From Mycoplasma haemocanis str. Illinois (lineage in GTDB: Bacteria; Bacillota_I; Bacilli_A; Mycoplasmatales; Mycoplasmoidaceae), in NCBI RefSeq assembly GCF_000238995.1, contig NC_016638.1, positions 855,993-919,992 on the forward strand: DNA of 64,000 bases, in the 5' to 3' direction. How positions within the stretch are numbered: position 1 is the first letter of the stretch; every line of letters starts with the position of its first letter. The notes under the pieces were generated by a model, which saw only the letters and a list, made by a program, of their open reading frames with translations, made no database searches and had not been told where the DNA came from. This document shows, one piece after another, positions 9,750-22,689 of this stretch. Position numbers and translations under genes: made by a program.

Positions 9750-11044
9750 TACTTTCCGATACAAAAATTATCAAATAAGTGATTTATCTTCTCAAAACTA
9801 TCTTGCTTTAGACCCACAATTCTGCAAAGATGATCATAAGAAAAATTTAAATGTTCTGCTATTAAATCCAAAGATAGAGCTTCCAGAGATTTCTCCAACT
9901 CTAAACAACTATTATTTAAGTGATTTATTCCTTCCTGAGATTTTATGCCCACCGAAGAATAATTCTCCTGTAAGTGGATTCTAAGCAATTTTAAGAATTC
10001 AACGATTTCTGAATTCTTAACGGAAATGCAATTATTCTCATTAATATGCGGGAATAAATCGGACTTAGTGAAGATTGTGATTACTGGCTTACCCCCAAAT
10101 TCCGAAACCAATTCTTTAGTATCTTTCTTATCCTCTAACGAAATTAGATGAACCAATAAATCAGCATTTTTGATTGCATCCTTGCTCTTTTTAATAGATT
10201 CATTAGTTAAGAAGTCATCAACTTCGTATATTCCTGCAGTATCCACCAAAGTTAATAAATAATCATCAAATTGATAATCTACTTCTACAGTATCTCTAGT
10301 AGTTCCTGCTTCTTCAGAAACAATGATCTTCTCTCTCCCTATTAAATAATTTATCAATGAAGACTTTCCTGCATTTGGTCTCCCCACAAAAACTACTCTA
10401 AATCCTGATAATTTTTGCTTCTTCGAGGAATTTAGAAAAAATAAGAGTTTTGAATGTAAAGACCTGATTCTCTCCTGAATATTCTCCTTAAATTTAGAAT
10501 CCTCAACCTCTATATCTGGAGGATAATCTATATTCAGTTCACATTCAGATCTAATAGCCGATATCTCTTCTATAAAGGAATGTACCAATTTAGAAGTAGC
10601 TCCTTTTATCTCTTCAACAAAAGAATAAATCTCTCCCTCTGAATTAGCGGAAAATAAATTTCCAATACTGATAGCCTGATTCAGATCTATCTTATTATTA
10701 AGAAAGGCCCTTTTAGTAAACTCCCCCCTCTTGGCATAAACAGCTCCACTTTTTAGAAGCTCCTCAATTATTAACTTGGATATTAAATTATTTCCATGAC
10801 AACTAATCTCTATGCAATCCTCTCCTGTATAGGAGTGTGGGGCATAGAATTTAGAAAGTACTACTTGATCTATTAACCTATTATTTCTGGATTTTATAAA
10901 GGTAACTTGAATCCTATCTTCAGTTCTAGAAACTGGAGTTACAGATATCCTATTTAAGATTTCAAAAGTATCCGGTCCCGATACTCTAATTACATGAAGA
11001 GCCCCTATTCCTGGAGGAGTAGCTAAAGCTACAATGGTGGACAC
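9749..11044 (-). CDS. mnmE: tRNA modification GTPase MnmE (TrmE)
   Basis: Acts with MnmG to make the cmnm5/nm5 modification at U34 of tRNAs. It is 431 aa. The N-terminal domain has IVALATPPGIGALHVIRVSG. The G domain sits inside a helical domain: P-loop GRPNAGKSS at 211-219, GTTRD near 237-241, DTAG near 258-261, TKSD later. The C-terminus ends in the diagnostic FCIGK. The GTG start fits the known N-terminus. MnmG is encoded at 50082-51938. Confidence 0.97.
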   Translation of the reverse strand: MSTIVALATPPGIGALHVIRVSGPDTFEILNRISVTPVSRTEDRIQVTFIKSRNNRLIDQVVLSKFYAPHSYTGEDCIEISCHGNNLISKLIIEELLKSGAVYAKRGEFTKRAFLNNKIDLNQAISIGNLFSANSEGEIYSFVEEIKGATSKLVHSFIEEISAIRSECELNIDYPPDIEVEDSKFKENIQERIRSLHSKLLFFLNSSKKQKLSGFRVVFVGRPNAGKSSLINYLIGREKIIVSEEAGTTRDTVEVDYQFDDYLLTLVDTAGIYEVDDFLTNESIKKSKDAIKNADLLVHLISLEDKKDTKELVSEFGGKPVITIFTKSDLFPHINENNCISVKNSEIVEFLKLLRIHLQENYSSVGIKSQEGINHLNNSCLELEKSLEALSLDLIAEHLNFSYDHLCRIVGLKQDSFEKINHLFDNFCIGK

Positions 11045-11686
11045 CTAACTATTAAGATTAACAAAGAAAGAGAAAATTACATATTCAGACTTATTTCCAA
11101 AAATCTCAAATACTTTATTCTTCCAGTCCCACGTATTATCCACTAACTCCATTACCTTAGAGCTATCCTTAGGAACTTCCTTCTTATATATCCTATTGAT
11201 CTTTAGAACTATATCCAACAGAGTTAAATATTTATCTAAGTCTATATCCTGATTCAACTCCTTAGCCTTTCTATAAACAATGGAATATAGATACTGATCA
11301 TGGAAGTTATCCTTTAAATCGCTACAAGCCCTAGTAATAAGTTCCCTATTATTAACTATCTCATTCTTATCCAGAAGGTATCTAATGGCACATAGAATAA
11401 AAGAGTTATTATGCTTATAGGAGAAAATGTCAAAGTATGATTTTCAATCGAAATCAAAGTTTCTCTCTCCCTTTCTCTTGCACATAAAGGATGAGGAGAT
11501 AAATATAAAGGAAGCTAGAATAAGTATTTCATCCTCGTATTCTCCAAAAATTAAGGCAGATAAATTGCCCCCTTTAAACTTAGACTTCCCAAAACAATAA
11601 CTCATCTCTCCCCGAATGGAGCGGCGCATAGATAAAAAATAACACGCCTTAACAAAAAGAATTTTGAAAAATCTAGTTAGTCCCAA
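11045..11686 (-). CDS. Unknown protein between rbgA and mnmE
   Basis: A 213-aa frame with one TGA-Trp. It starts TTG at 11684-11686, overlapping the rbgA stop by 10 bp, and stops directly before the GTG of mnmE. The N-terminal half is basic and hydrophobic (FFKILFVKACYFLSMRRS; LILASFIFISSSFMCKRKGE). The C-terminal half is helical and charged, with LDKYLTLLDIVLKINRIYKK. I considered a divergent NusB because of the helical, basic character, but no NusB signature is convincing. Spacing and frame strongly suggest a real gene. Confidence 0.7.
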
Positions 11687-12454
11687 AATACGTCCCTTAT
11701 TCCTCCATTCCTAAGGAGAAACAAAAATTTCTTCTCCGCCCTTTCTAAATCAAAAGTGTTTCCTCTATGCTTGAAGTTATACCTCTTCGCAAGCATTTCT
11801 ATAAAAGATAAATAACTATCAGCAGAAAGCTCTTCCATAGACTTTGGATAATTATGCTTAAGATATCAAAAGGTGATTTCTAATATCTCCGAATACTCCT
11901 GAACATTAGAAGGAACGGCATTTATAACGATGAGCTTTCAAAGTAGTTCCGGAGATATATCCTGATAAAAAAATATACCTGGAGAATCAAAGAGTCATAA
12001 ATTATCTCCCAAATAATACTGAGTAATCTTTCTAGTAATTCCGGGAGTATTTTCGGTCTTAGAGATTTTCTTATTTTTAAGAAGATTAATGAGTGTGGAT
12101 TTCCCAGTATTAGGCATTCCTACTACTAATATCTTAAAATGTGGATTTAAATATCCCGACTCCTGAAGCTTAGTCCTCTCCTCCCGTAAAGATCCTTTTA
12201 TTAAATTAAGAATTCTATTTCTGTTGCTCTGAATTTTGAAATTAAAAGAATTCTCTAATCCCGAAGAGCCTACTAAATCGGATTTACTAAATATATTTAA
12301 TATCTTAGATTTGGGAAATATGCGAGATATATAAGTGCTTAAATTACTTGTTTTACTAGCTCTAACATCAACAACATTTACGACTAAATCTATTTCTCTC
12401 TTAAGCCTATTTAAATTAGAAATGGCGTTTTTGACGTGAGATGGTAACTCTAGT

Positions 12455-12465
<11 letters not shown>
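11677..12465 (-). CDS. rbgA: Ribosome biogenesis GTPase RbgA (YlqF)
   Basis: A circularly permuted GTPase needed for late 50S assembly. It is 262 aa. The order of G motifs is permuted, as in the family: the NKxD-like FSKSDLV near 59-65 precedes the P-loop GMPNTGKST at 116-124, then TPGITR and DSPGIF (the last after a TGA-Trp). The family N-terminus often has a longer helix with HMxKA; here it begins MKIKLELPSHVKNAISNL, so it is somewhat trimmed. The gene overlaps purA by 11 bp. Confidence 0.92.
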
Positions 12466-14898
<2,433 letters not shown>

Positions 14899-14916
14899 GA
14901 ATTATTACTCCTTTAA

Positions 14917-16314
14917 TTATAAAGCTTTTTTTCAACTTCGTTTCAAATCCTTAATAATTGGATTAATTTCTTCCGGCAATCAAACCTTATTGAAAGATCT
15001 CATCTTCTGTAAATCCTTTAATTCTCAAAAGTTAACCCCTATTCCTACTAAATAGGCGATACCCAAAATGCTCTGATTCTCCTGACTGCACTTCAAGACA
15101 TTCAATCCACATATAGAAGACTGGACCGCATTTAAATATTCCAAATTAGAAACTTTTCCATTAACTCAAAGCTCCCTAATATCAATACATTCATTAAATG
15201 GGGACAACATATGATCTACGGCCAAAGCAATTCCATTACATAGAGACTTTAAAAATTTTTCAGAATCCTCAAGAACCATATCTTTATTGTGAGATAAATC
15301 CTTGTACTCTTGGGAATCCATTAAAAATAAATTCCCATTAAATGCCGGAAGAAAGAAAGAATCTAGATAGGTGTTCGTAGACATCTCATAATTTCAAATG
15401 GAGCCCTTTTTTTCCAATTGATTCATAGCATTTCCACAACTAAAAAGGGAAGATTCTAAGGCGTAACATATCTCCCCTTCGCGCAACTTCCAAGCCACCG
15501 TAGTTAAAGTATTTGGAATTGTCTCTCTTTTGATTCCACAATTAACTAGCAGAAAGGCTCCTGTACCATATGTACAACAAGCAGTTCCCACCTCCACCCC
15601 CAAAGAAAATAACGCTGCCTGCTGATCTCCCAAAACTCCCAAAATGGGAATCTTTATTCCTCTGTATTCTCAATAGCCATAATCATCTAAAGAGTTCTTT
15701 ATCTGAGGAAGTATGTCTTCAGAAATTTGAAATAACTCAAGAAGTTCCTTAGATCAACATAACTTCTCTATGTCCATAAGCATAGTTCTGGAAGCATTGC
15801 TCACATCGGTAGCAAATACTTTATGACCAGTTAACTTGAATATCAATCAACTATCTATGGTTCCAATCTTAAATCTCTTCCCTTGCAAATGCTTCAATAG
15901 TCACTTTATTTTGGGAGCCGAAAAATAAGGATGAAAAACTAGTCCCGTTGTTTTCTTTATGAAATCTTCATGGGGTTTTAAATCTTGGAAGAAATCCAAA
16001 TTCCTTCTATCCTGTCAAGAAATGGCGGGATAAAGAGGTAGATATGTTTCAGCATCTCATGCTACAACAGTCTCCCTTTGATTGGTGATTCCTATGCCCT
16101 TTACCAGGCTAAGATCAACTCCCGAAAGAACCGCTTTCATAGCCTGAACCTGAGACTGAAATATCTTTTCCGGATCTTGCTCCACATAGAAATCACCCAA
16201 ATATTGAGTGTTTATAAGAAGGGAATGTTCTTTTACTACTCTCCCAAGATCATCAAATAAAGCGGCCTTACAGGATGAAGAACTAGCATCTATAGCGAGA
16301 ATATAACCAGACAC
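14917..16314 (-). CDS. glpK: Glycerol kinase
   Basis: Phosphorylates glycerol to sn-glycerol 3-phosphate for lipid synthesis and glycolysis. It is 465 aa, shorter than the usual ~500. FGGY-kinase landmarks: N-terminal ILAIDASSSSCKAALFDD (family DQGTTSSR replaced by DASSSSCK), then ITNQRETVVAWD, the SWQDRR motif, GVLGDQQAALFS and TYGTGAFLLVN. The C-terminal part carries ANNGV-equivalent ELWVNGKVSN. The GTG start overlaps the preceding stop (TAGTG). Several TGA-Trp codons. The hypervariable N-terminal nucleotide loop is worth noting, but the rest is clear. Confidence 0.92.
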
Positions 16315-17879
16315 TAAGACTCATCCAACTTAACTCTAGCAATTAGGGAATCGATAATTCCAATAGCTAAATCACCACCCACCTTATTTTTCTTCAAATA
16401 ATCCTTTAATTCGGTTGAATCCTTCACTTCATAGGGAGGGGCTGTAAGTATATTCACAATAATCTCTTCTATGAAAGGTACATATTTATCGAAGTCCAAT
16501 TTCTCATGAGACTTCTGGAAATAAAGCTCTTCTATAGTTACTTTATTCTCGTTGTAAGTCTGCTGTTCGCGCATTCTCTTGATATCTTCTGGAGTGTCAT
16601 CACGACGAATTCTACTCTTCTTCCTCTTCATAGCCTCCTTCTCTCTTTGTTTTCTTTCCTTCTCCATAAGAGCCAAAGTACGCTTATTCCTTTTCTCTAT
16701 AGAATCGAAGTCATAAAGCCTTCTCTTGTCGACAAAATCCTTGGCGCTAGATAATATCTCCTCGTATTGACTGAGATATAAATCCTCTTCTTGTTTCCTC
16801 CTCATCTCATTGAAACGAGAAGAGCTTTCCTGTTTCTCGGCAATAATTTTCTGATTCTTAGCCCTCTTCACCAAAACATCCGCATCTTCAACAATATTCT
16901 TAATTAACTTGGAATCGGAAATGGAGGCCCCTGCAGCATTAATGTGGCCTCCACCACCATACTTAATGGCCAAATCTCTAACACTTACATCTCGAGACCG
17001 AAAGTCACACTTTACCATTCCCTCTGCAGTATCAGAAAACAATATTCAACACCAATGATCCTCTATATTCGCAAAAGTATTAACCAATCCCCTTCCATCC
17101 GGAATTCCCAATTCTTTTTGAATATCTCTAGTTAAATAGAACCAAATTACATTATCGGTCTTTTGACAATTATTAAGGAGATAGTTAGATATCTTTATGG
17201 AGTTTCAAGTTCTGTAGGTCAAATTATCATGTATTAAATCCTTTTGGGCTCCAGAACGTCATGTCTTGGCCGCTAATATTAAAGTTCTAGGAAGAACGGA
17301 TTCATATAAAAATCTTCCGCCATCTGTGCAGATCCCCAAATAAAGAAAAGTTGCTGCTTCCTTATTCATAATCCAACCATAGTAATCCACAATTTGAACT
17401 ATCTGTTCACATGTGGATGAATAAGTGGGATCATCCCAGTTTAGATCAACCGAAAAATCAGAGAATACTCCGTGATGATCTACTTTTACTATAGCTCCAA
17501 ACTTGGTCTTTGCCTGCTCAAAATACTTATCAAATTTCTGAATTCTTGCCCTATTACCCACATCCACGATAAGGGCCATAGCTTGGGAGAAGTCGAAACT
17601 TATATTTACTAAATTATCAAACTTCTTCTCCAACCAAGGAAATAGACCTCCATCCTCTCCTATAACATGGACTGTCTTCCTAAGAAAGTTGGACTCTATT
17701 ATGGCCTTAAAACCAAAAGCAGCCCCCAGGCAATCCCCATCTGGGTTGCAATGTATGAAAACAAAGAAATTATCATACTTCTCTACCAGATGTACGAAAT
17801 CCTTAAAAAAACAATCCCTCTCCTTATTTCTCTTATCGACTATACGCTTAGCCTCCTCCTTAATATCTCCCCAAATCAC
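16314..17879 (-). CDS. DHH/DHHA1 phosphoesterase (NrnA-like) with basic C-terminal extension
   Basis: A 521-aa protein. Residues 1 to about 340 form a DHH-DHHA1 phosphoesterase: HCNPDGDCLGAA (DxD motif), LIVDVGNRARI, KVDHHGVFSDF (DHH), GICTDGGRF, and the substrate-binding GGGGHINAAGASI. Such proteins degrade nanoRNA, pAp or cyclic dinucleotides. Residues ~350-521 are an unusual, very charged helical tail rich in Arg, Lys and Glu (REKEAMKRKKSRIRRDD), probably a coiled coil. Typical NrnA is about 310-330 aa, so the tail is an addition. The start is GTG at 17877-17879. Confidence 0.88.
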
Positions 17880-17881
17880 AA

Positions 17882-18694
17882 CTATATTTCCTTATTTAGA
17901 AATACCTGTAATTCCTTAACCACACCATCTTCATCATTACTATATTCTGAAATTCTATTAGAAACCTGCTTTATAGAATCTAAAGCATTCCCAACAGCAC
18001 AAAATCTGGATGTCCCCATAGCTACACTTAAATCATTTACTTGATCTCCAAAAGTAAGAATATTATTAGGTGCAATACCGTAATAGTTCCCTAAGAATTC
18101 CACCGCCCTTTCTTTATTAACATAATTAGCATGTATCTCTAAGTTTAAGATATCTGGATAATGAAAAATGGTTAAGCTGGGAGGGCAATCTAATTGCTTA
18201 AGATCATTTATACGTTTTACAAACTTTAGTTCAAGTTCGGGAGTAGGTTTTCTGTAATTAAAGTAAGTCTTTATTCCATAAACGTTAGCTTTACAATCCC
18301 TAAGACGACTCAGTACCTCTTGGCCATTATCTTCCGTCAAGGAAAAATTTCCCTTGTCAGTAAGAACATCTCCCTTTAAGAGTCCTTCAGTAAAGTAACT
18401 ATTCTGCAAAAAGAAAGTTCATAACTTCTCAGATATAAAGGAATATCTCACTAACTCTTCCCGCGGATTATAAATAAAAGCTCCATTACAACAAGAAACG
18501 AATCCTTTTAGCTCCAATTCTTCATATATCCTTTTACAATCCCTTCAACATCTACCTGTAGAAAAACAAAATAGAATATCGTCTCTCTTATTTATCTCAT
18601 GCACAAATTTCTTAGTACCCTCACTAACTAATCCCTCAGAATTTAAAAGAGTTCCGTCTAAATCCGAGAGAACTAAATATTTATAGTTGGACAT
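17882..18694 (-). CDS. Cof-type HAD-family hydrolase
   Basis: A 270-aa haloacid dehalogenase superfamily phosphatase of the Cof/IIB type. Motif I is VLSDLDGTLLNSEG with the nucleophile Asp near residue 10. Motif II is FCFSTGR. Motif III/IV is GDQVNDLSVAMGTSRFCAVGNA, the metal-binding loop. A C2 cap lies between. Substrates of this subfamily are usually sugar phosphates or FMN; none can be named from sequence. ATG start at 18692-18694. Internal TGA codons encode Trp. Its 5' end overlaps the next unknown gene by 22 bp. Confidence 0.9.
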
Positions 18695-19065
18695 TTCTTA
18701 TAAAGGGGACTTAAATCTTCAGAACCCCTCAATAGTTTAAACTCTTCCTTATTAAAGTTTCTAATCTCTTTATGGATATCATCAACATCCAATTCTTCCT
18801 CTTTTAAATAAATCTTAAACTTCCCGAAGGAAATGAAAACCTTCAAGCAAACTACCAATAATCTTGAGGCATTTCAAGAAGAATAAGAATTTCGGAAATA
18901 AATCCTATCAACTCAGACGTTATGGGAGAAATACAAATTTTCTAGAGATTCCAAAAATCTTTCCCCTATTCGAACCTTCTCCACTGTTCTGAAGTCCAAA
19001 CACTTATCCTCGGAATGCAAAGCCAAAACCACCGCCTCCTTACTGTGAAATACCTGCAAAAACAC
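18673..19065 (-). CDS. Unknown protein coupled to the pseudouridine synthase gene
   Basis: A 130-aa frame that begins with GTG directly after the stop of the upstream rlu-like gene (TAAGTG). It contains two TGA-Trp codons and ends inside the start of the HAD gene. The sequence has a short hydrophobic strand (LLVVCLKVFISFGKF) and a charged C-terminus (EEELDVDDIHKEIRN). I do not recognise the family. The abutting arrangement and lack of other stops favour a real gene. Confidence 0.6.
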
Positions 19066-19725
19066 TTACTCCGTATATTCAATATTAAGCTCTGATAACT
19101 TATCTTTAAATTCTTGTGGTAATGGGGCAGTTACCGAGATTCATTCGTTAGTAATAGGACAAGTAAACTCCAATTTATAGGCATGCAGATATTGTCCAAA
19201 TTCGGGATTGAAACAACAGTTGCCATATATTGGGTCATTAAGAATTGGACAATTGATTGAGAATAAATGCGCCCTAATTTGATGAGTTCTTCCCGTTTTT
19301 AGTAGAATCTTTAAGAAGTAACGATCTATCACTTCCACTTCGGTGCAAGCGGGTTTATAGTTCTTAGCGTTTTTATTAGTAAAGCGAAGTTTATCGTTTT
19401 TACTTCTGCCTAAGGATAAAGTTATCTTAAGCTTCTTAGCTGGCAGTTCCTTAGAGGATAGGGCTAAGTAATGTTTTTCAATTTCGTTATTTAGAAATAG
19501 ATTTTGTAGAAGCAGAAGGGCCTCCTTGTTTTTAGCAATGAGCACAGCCCCAGAAGTGTACTTATCAATTCTGTGAACCAAAGAGTAATTTGCTTTTTGG
19601 TCTTTATTGATCTCATGGATAAGGTTAAAGTCCCTGTCATAAATATTCTGATGAACGGCAATCCCAGAGGATTTATTTACTATTAAAAAATTCTTATTTT
19701 CAAAAATAATAGAATACGAGCTCAC
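19066..19725 (-). CDS. RluA-family pseudouridine synthase
   Basis: A 219-aa enzyme that isomerises uridine to pseudouridine in rRNA or tRNA. The catalytic motif is SLVHRIDKYTSGAVLIAK, with the Asp in HRID. Further family markers are KHYLALS, TEVEVIDR, KTGRTHQIRAHL and LNDPIYGN. The N-terminal S4 domain of RluD/RluC types is absent, so this is a single-domain member. The GTG start at 19723-19725 is only 4 bp from the divergent ATG of RNase Y. The target uridine cannot be told from the sequence. Confidence 0.9.
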
Positions 19726-19729
19726 GACT

Positions 19730-20857
19730 ATGGATGGACAGGAGAAGAATAAAAAAGATATAGCAAATGATCCTGAAGTTCGAAAAGAGTTAGAGGCCTA
19801 TGAAAAATACATACTCCAACAAAAGCAAGAGATCTTCAATAAGATAATTTTAAATGCAATTCACACTTTAAAGATTCAGCAGCCAATAATTAGTTGTTGC
19901 AAAAGGATAGACCTCTCCTCCCTCCCCGGATTTAATGAAGAAACTATAGGGCAGTTACTTGGAAAGGACGGACAACATAAGCAACATTTCATAAATCTCA
20001 CAAAAGTAGATTTGCAGGTAGATCAGAAGTGTCCTAACCACGGAATAGTACTTTCCAAATACAACTCTATAAATGTTGAGAAGGCCGTAGAATTGGTAAA
20101 GAAATTATTAGAGCTTAAGTCATGAAATTTAGGAAAGATGAAAAGTCTCTATGAAGAGGTAAATAAGGAGTTTGAAGCTAAATGCAACAAGATAGGAGGT
20201 CAATGGTTGGAGCAATTCTTAGGATATAAAAACTATCCAGAATTTCTAGCAACCCACGTAGGAACTCTTCAATTTGTATATTCCTTCAGTCAAAATATAT
20301 TGGAACATAGTATAGAAGTAGCTCAACTCTCCGCCAATATAGCCTTTCAGTTAGGTTTAGATCCTTTAAAAGCAAAAAGAGCGGGTTTTTTTCACGATAT
20401 TGGGAAGGCTAAAGCTAACTTGGGAGATCACGTAGATGAGGGTTTAAAAATAGGGAAGGAAGCTAATTTTGAGGAATATATATTGAATACTATTGAGTCA
20501 CACCATGGAAGAATCCCTCCTAATAATCCCTACGCAATCATAGTTAAAGCATCGGACAAGTTATCTGCCGGAAGAGAAGGGGCGCGTCCAAGGCAGATGG
20601 AACTTATAGAGAAGAGAAGGAAAATGATTGAGGAGAAGATAATGAGTATCTCTTGAATAGAGAAAACAATAATTAAAAATGCTGGTAACTTGATTCAAAT
20701 CTTCATTAAACCCACAGAGTTCCACGGGGATAAACTGCCTGATATGAAGGAGGAAGTTAGAGTTAAATTAAAGGAATTAAACTCGGAGTATTCTTACAAC
20801 TACCAAATAGAATTCCACCTAGTATTTAAAGAAGAATTTAAGTTTTCGGAAAAGTAA
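19730..20857 (+). CDS. rny: Ribonuclease Y, lacking a membrane anchor
   Basis: The endoribonuclease that initiates mRNA decay. It is 375 aa with TGA-Trp codons at 20123 and 20654. A KH domain comes first (PGFNEETIGQLLGKDGQ near 68-84), then an HD phosphohydrolase domain: ILEHSIEVAQLSANIAF, the HDIGKAKANLGDH motif, IESHHG, and KASDKLSAGREGARPR. The C-terminal domain follows (SISWIEKTIIKNAGNLIQI). B. subtilis RNase Y is about 520 aa, with an N-terminal transmembrane helix and a long coiled coil. Here only ~60 charged residues precede the KH domain and no hydrophobic helix is seen. Confidence 0.9.
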
Positions 20858-20859
20858 AA

Positions 20860-20935
20860 TGGTGGAGAGGATGGGCCTCGAACCCACGACCTTATGCTTG
20901 CAAAGCATGTGCTCTACCAACTGAGCTACCCCCCC
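20860..20935 (-). tRNA. tRNA-Ala (anticodon TGC)
   Basis: A 76-nt cloverleaf on the minus strand. The acceptor stem is GGGGGGG paired with CCTCTCC, allowing G-U pairs. The D arm is GCTCAGTTGGTAGAGC, the anticodon loop TTTGCAA gives UGC, and the T arm contains GTTCGAG. The CCA end is encoded. It starts one base after the tRNA-Ile gene on the transcribed strand and ends 3 bp from the convergent RNase Y stop codon. Confidence 0.96.
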
Positions 20936-20936
20936 A

Positions 20937-21011
20937 TGGTGGAAATAGGCGGGATCGCACCACCGACCTTTCCCTTATCAGGGGAATGTTCTGCTACTGA
21001 ACTATATTTCC
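20937..21011 (-). tRNA. tRNA-Ile (anticodon GAT)
   Basis: A 75-nt cloverleaf on the minus strand, first of a two-tRNA unit. The acceptor stem is GGAAATA/TATTTCC with discriminator A and an encoded CCA. The D arm is GTTCAGTAGCAGAAC. The anticodon stem TTCCC/GGGAA encloses loop CTGATAA, giving GAU. The T arm carries GCGATCC, where the usual TTC is replaced, so the T loop is slightly unusual. The Ile-Ala pairing recalls the rRNA spacer tRNAs, but no rRNA is nearby. Confidence 0.94.
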
Positions 21012-21024
21012 AAAATCCTAAAAA

Positions 21025-22689
21025 CTAAAGTCCTTGGATTTCTCTTGGAGTCTGCGGTTTCAAATTATATATATCCTTAATTATCCTACCCCCTTCTACG
21101 TGTAAAACTCTCTTTGCCATTTTAGCAATCAGAGGATTATGAGTTATCAAAATAACGGTAGTTTTTGCATATTTATTGATGTAATAGAAGAGCTCTAATA
21201 TAGAGCGAGTCATAGAATGATCAATAGCTCCAGTAGGCTCATCAGCTAATAATATTCTTGGTTTCTTTATGAAAGCTCTAGCTATAGCCACCCTTTGCTG
21301 TTGCCCTCCCGAAAGTTGATGAGGATATTTATTCTTATGATCTGCAAGATCAAGAGCATCTATTAAATAATTTAATTTTGCCTTATCTTCCCTAGAAATA
21401 AAGAGATCTTTCAAAAGCTGAATAAAGGCTTTTCATTTATTCCCTTTTTTTCATCTTGACTTAAACTTATCGATTTGCACCTTTACTGGAATTCTATTGC
21501 TTAAGTTTTGAGCTATAGATATATTCTCCTGAGCGGTTAAATTAGGAAGTAAGGCATAATTCTGAAATATATATCCAATTTCCTTCCTACGAAATACATT
21601 CAAATCGGAATCAGTCATCTTACATATATTATGATCACTCAATATACATCTCCCATCGGTAGGTCTATCTATTCCAGAAAGTATATTAAGTAGGGTAGTT
21701 TTTCCAGATCCAGAATAACCTAAAATAACTACAAACTCTCCCCTCTTAATATTCAGATTAATCCCTTTTAAAGCGTGAAATTGCTTGTTATTAACTAAAA
21801 AATACTTATTGACGTCCTTCAACTCAGCGACAAAGTCCTCAGAATTCTTCTCGCGAAAATCTTGTCTAGGTATCACATTCATTGATTTAAAGATCAGTTG
21901 TTGTATCTCCTGATTCTCAAATAACTTCTCCTCCACATTCTTCTCCCTTAAGGACTCAAAAAAGAAATCATTACCGGATAACTTCTCTTTCACATATCTC
22001 CAATATAGAAAGCTAACCATAGAAAATGAGAGCACATTTAAAAAGCTAGTTATCCACCCGAAATAAGTAAGTGGTCTATGATAAATCTTATGACCTCCTA
22101 CGCTTGGAGGGATAGCCTTAAATAAGAGTGTAGATATATCCTGCTCAGAAACAGGTTTTCTTATATATAAGAGTGAAAAAGCAGTTCACATGGTCAATAA
22201 AAAACCAAAGGCAAATAAATATTTAAGGCGTTTATAGAAGAAAAGAATCTTCTTGGATTTTTGAGAGTCACCATATCTATTGGCTATTCCGACGATATCA
22301 AATAGAAAATTCTGAACTACAAATATACAGTAGGCACTAAGAGCTAATAATAGGAAAGTTAAAAATAAGAAAGTATATGATTCCGAGCTTCACAAAGAAG
22401 GACTAATATTCTCGGCTTCTTTATCTAGACTTCCACCCAGTATCTTTACTACATAATTAAAACTAGTTTCAAAAACTACAACCGCTCCTCTACCTATTCT
22501 CTGAGTATTATTAACTGGAACAAATATAGCACCTATTATAGTTATGAATCACACAGCAAAGACCCAATAGGTCAAGTGTATGAAAAGATTACTATTAAAA
22601 ACTCAATAGCGAAGGGGATAATGATTCTTATCTACTTGCTTACGATAAGAATAATCCTTTAAAGCATCAAAGAAAGCCTCATTATTCAT
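21025..22689 (-). CDS. ABC transporter, fused membrane and ATP-binding protein (MacB/LolD-like ATPase)
   Basis: A 554-aa fusion. Residues ~1-240 contain about four to five hydrophobic segments (for example FIHLTYWVFAVWFITIIGAI; TFLFLTFLLLALSAY), and the rest is an ABC ATPase. Walker A is GYSGSGKTT, the Q-loop GYIFQNYALLPNLT, the signature LSGGQQQRVAIARA, Walker B ILLADEPTGAID, and the switch His is in ILITHNP. A ~45-residue basic insertion follows the Q-loop, and TGA-Trp codons occur. The start ATG overlaps the stop of the upstream ATPase gene by 8 bp, so the two likely form one transporter. The substrate is unknown; LolD/MacB relatives move lipoproteins, peptides or drugs. Confidence 0.85.

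Noticed and set aside
20860..21011. Idea that the tRNA-Ile/tRNA-Ala pair marks a ribosomal RNA operon
   Set aside because: No 16S or 23S sequence is adjacent; the neighbours are rny and an ABC transporter.
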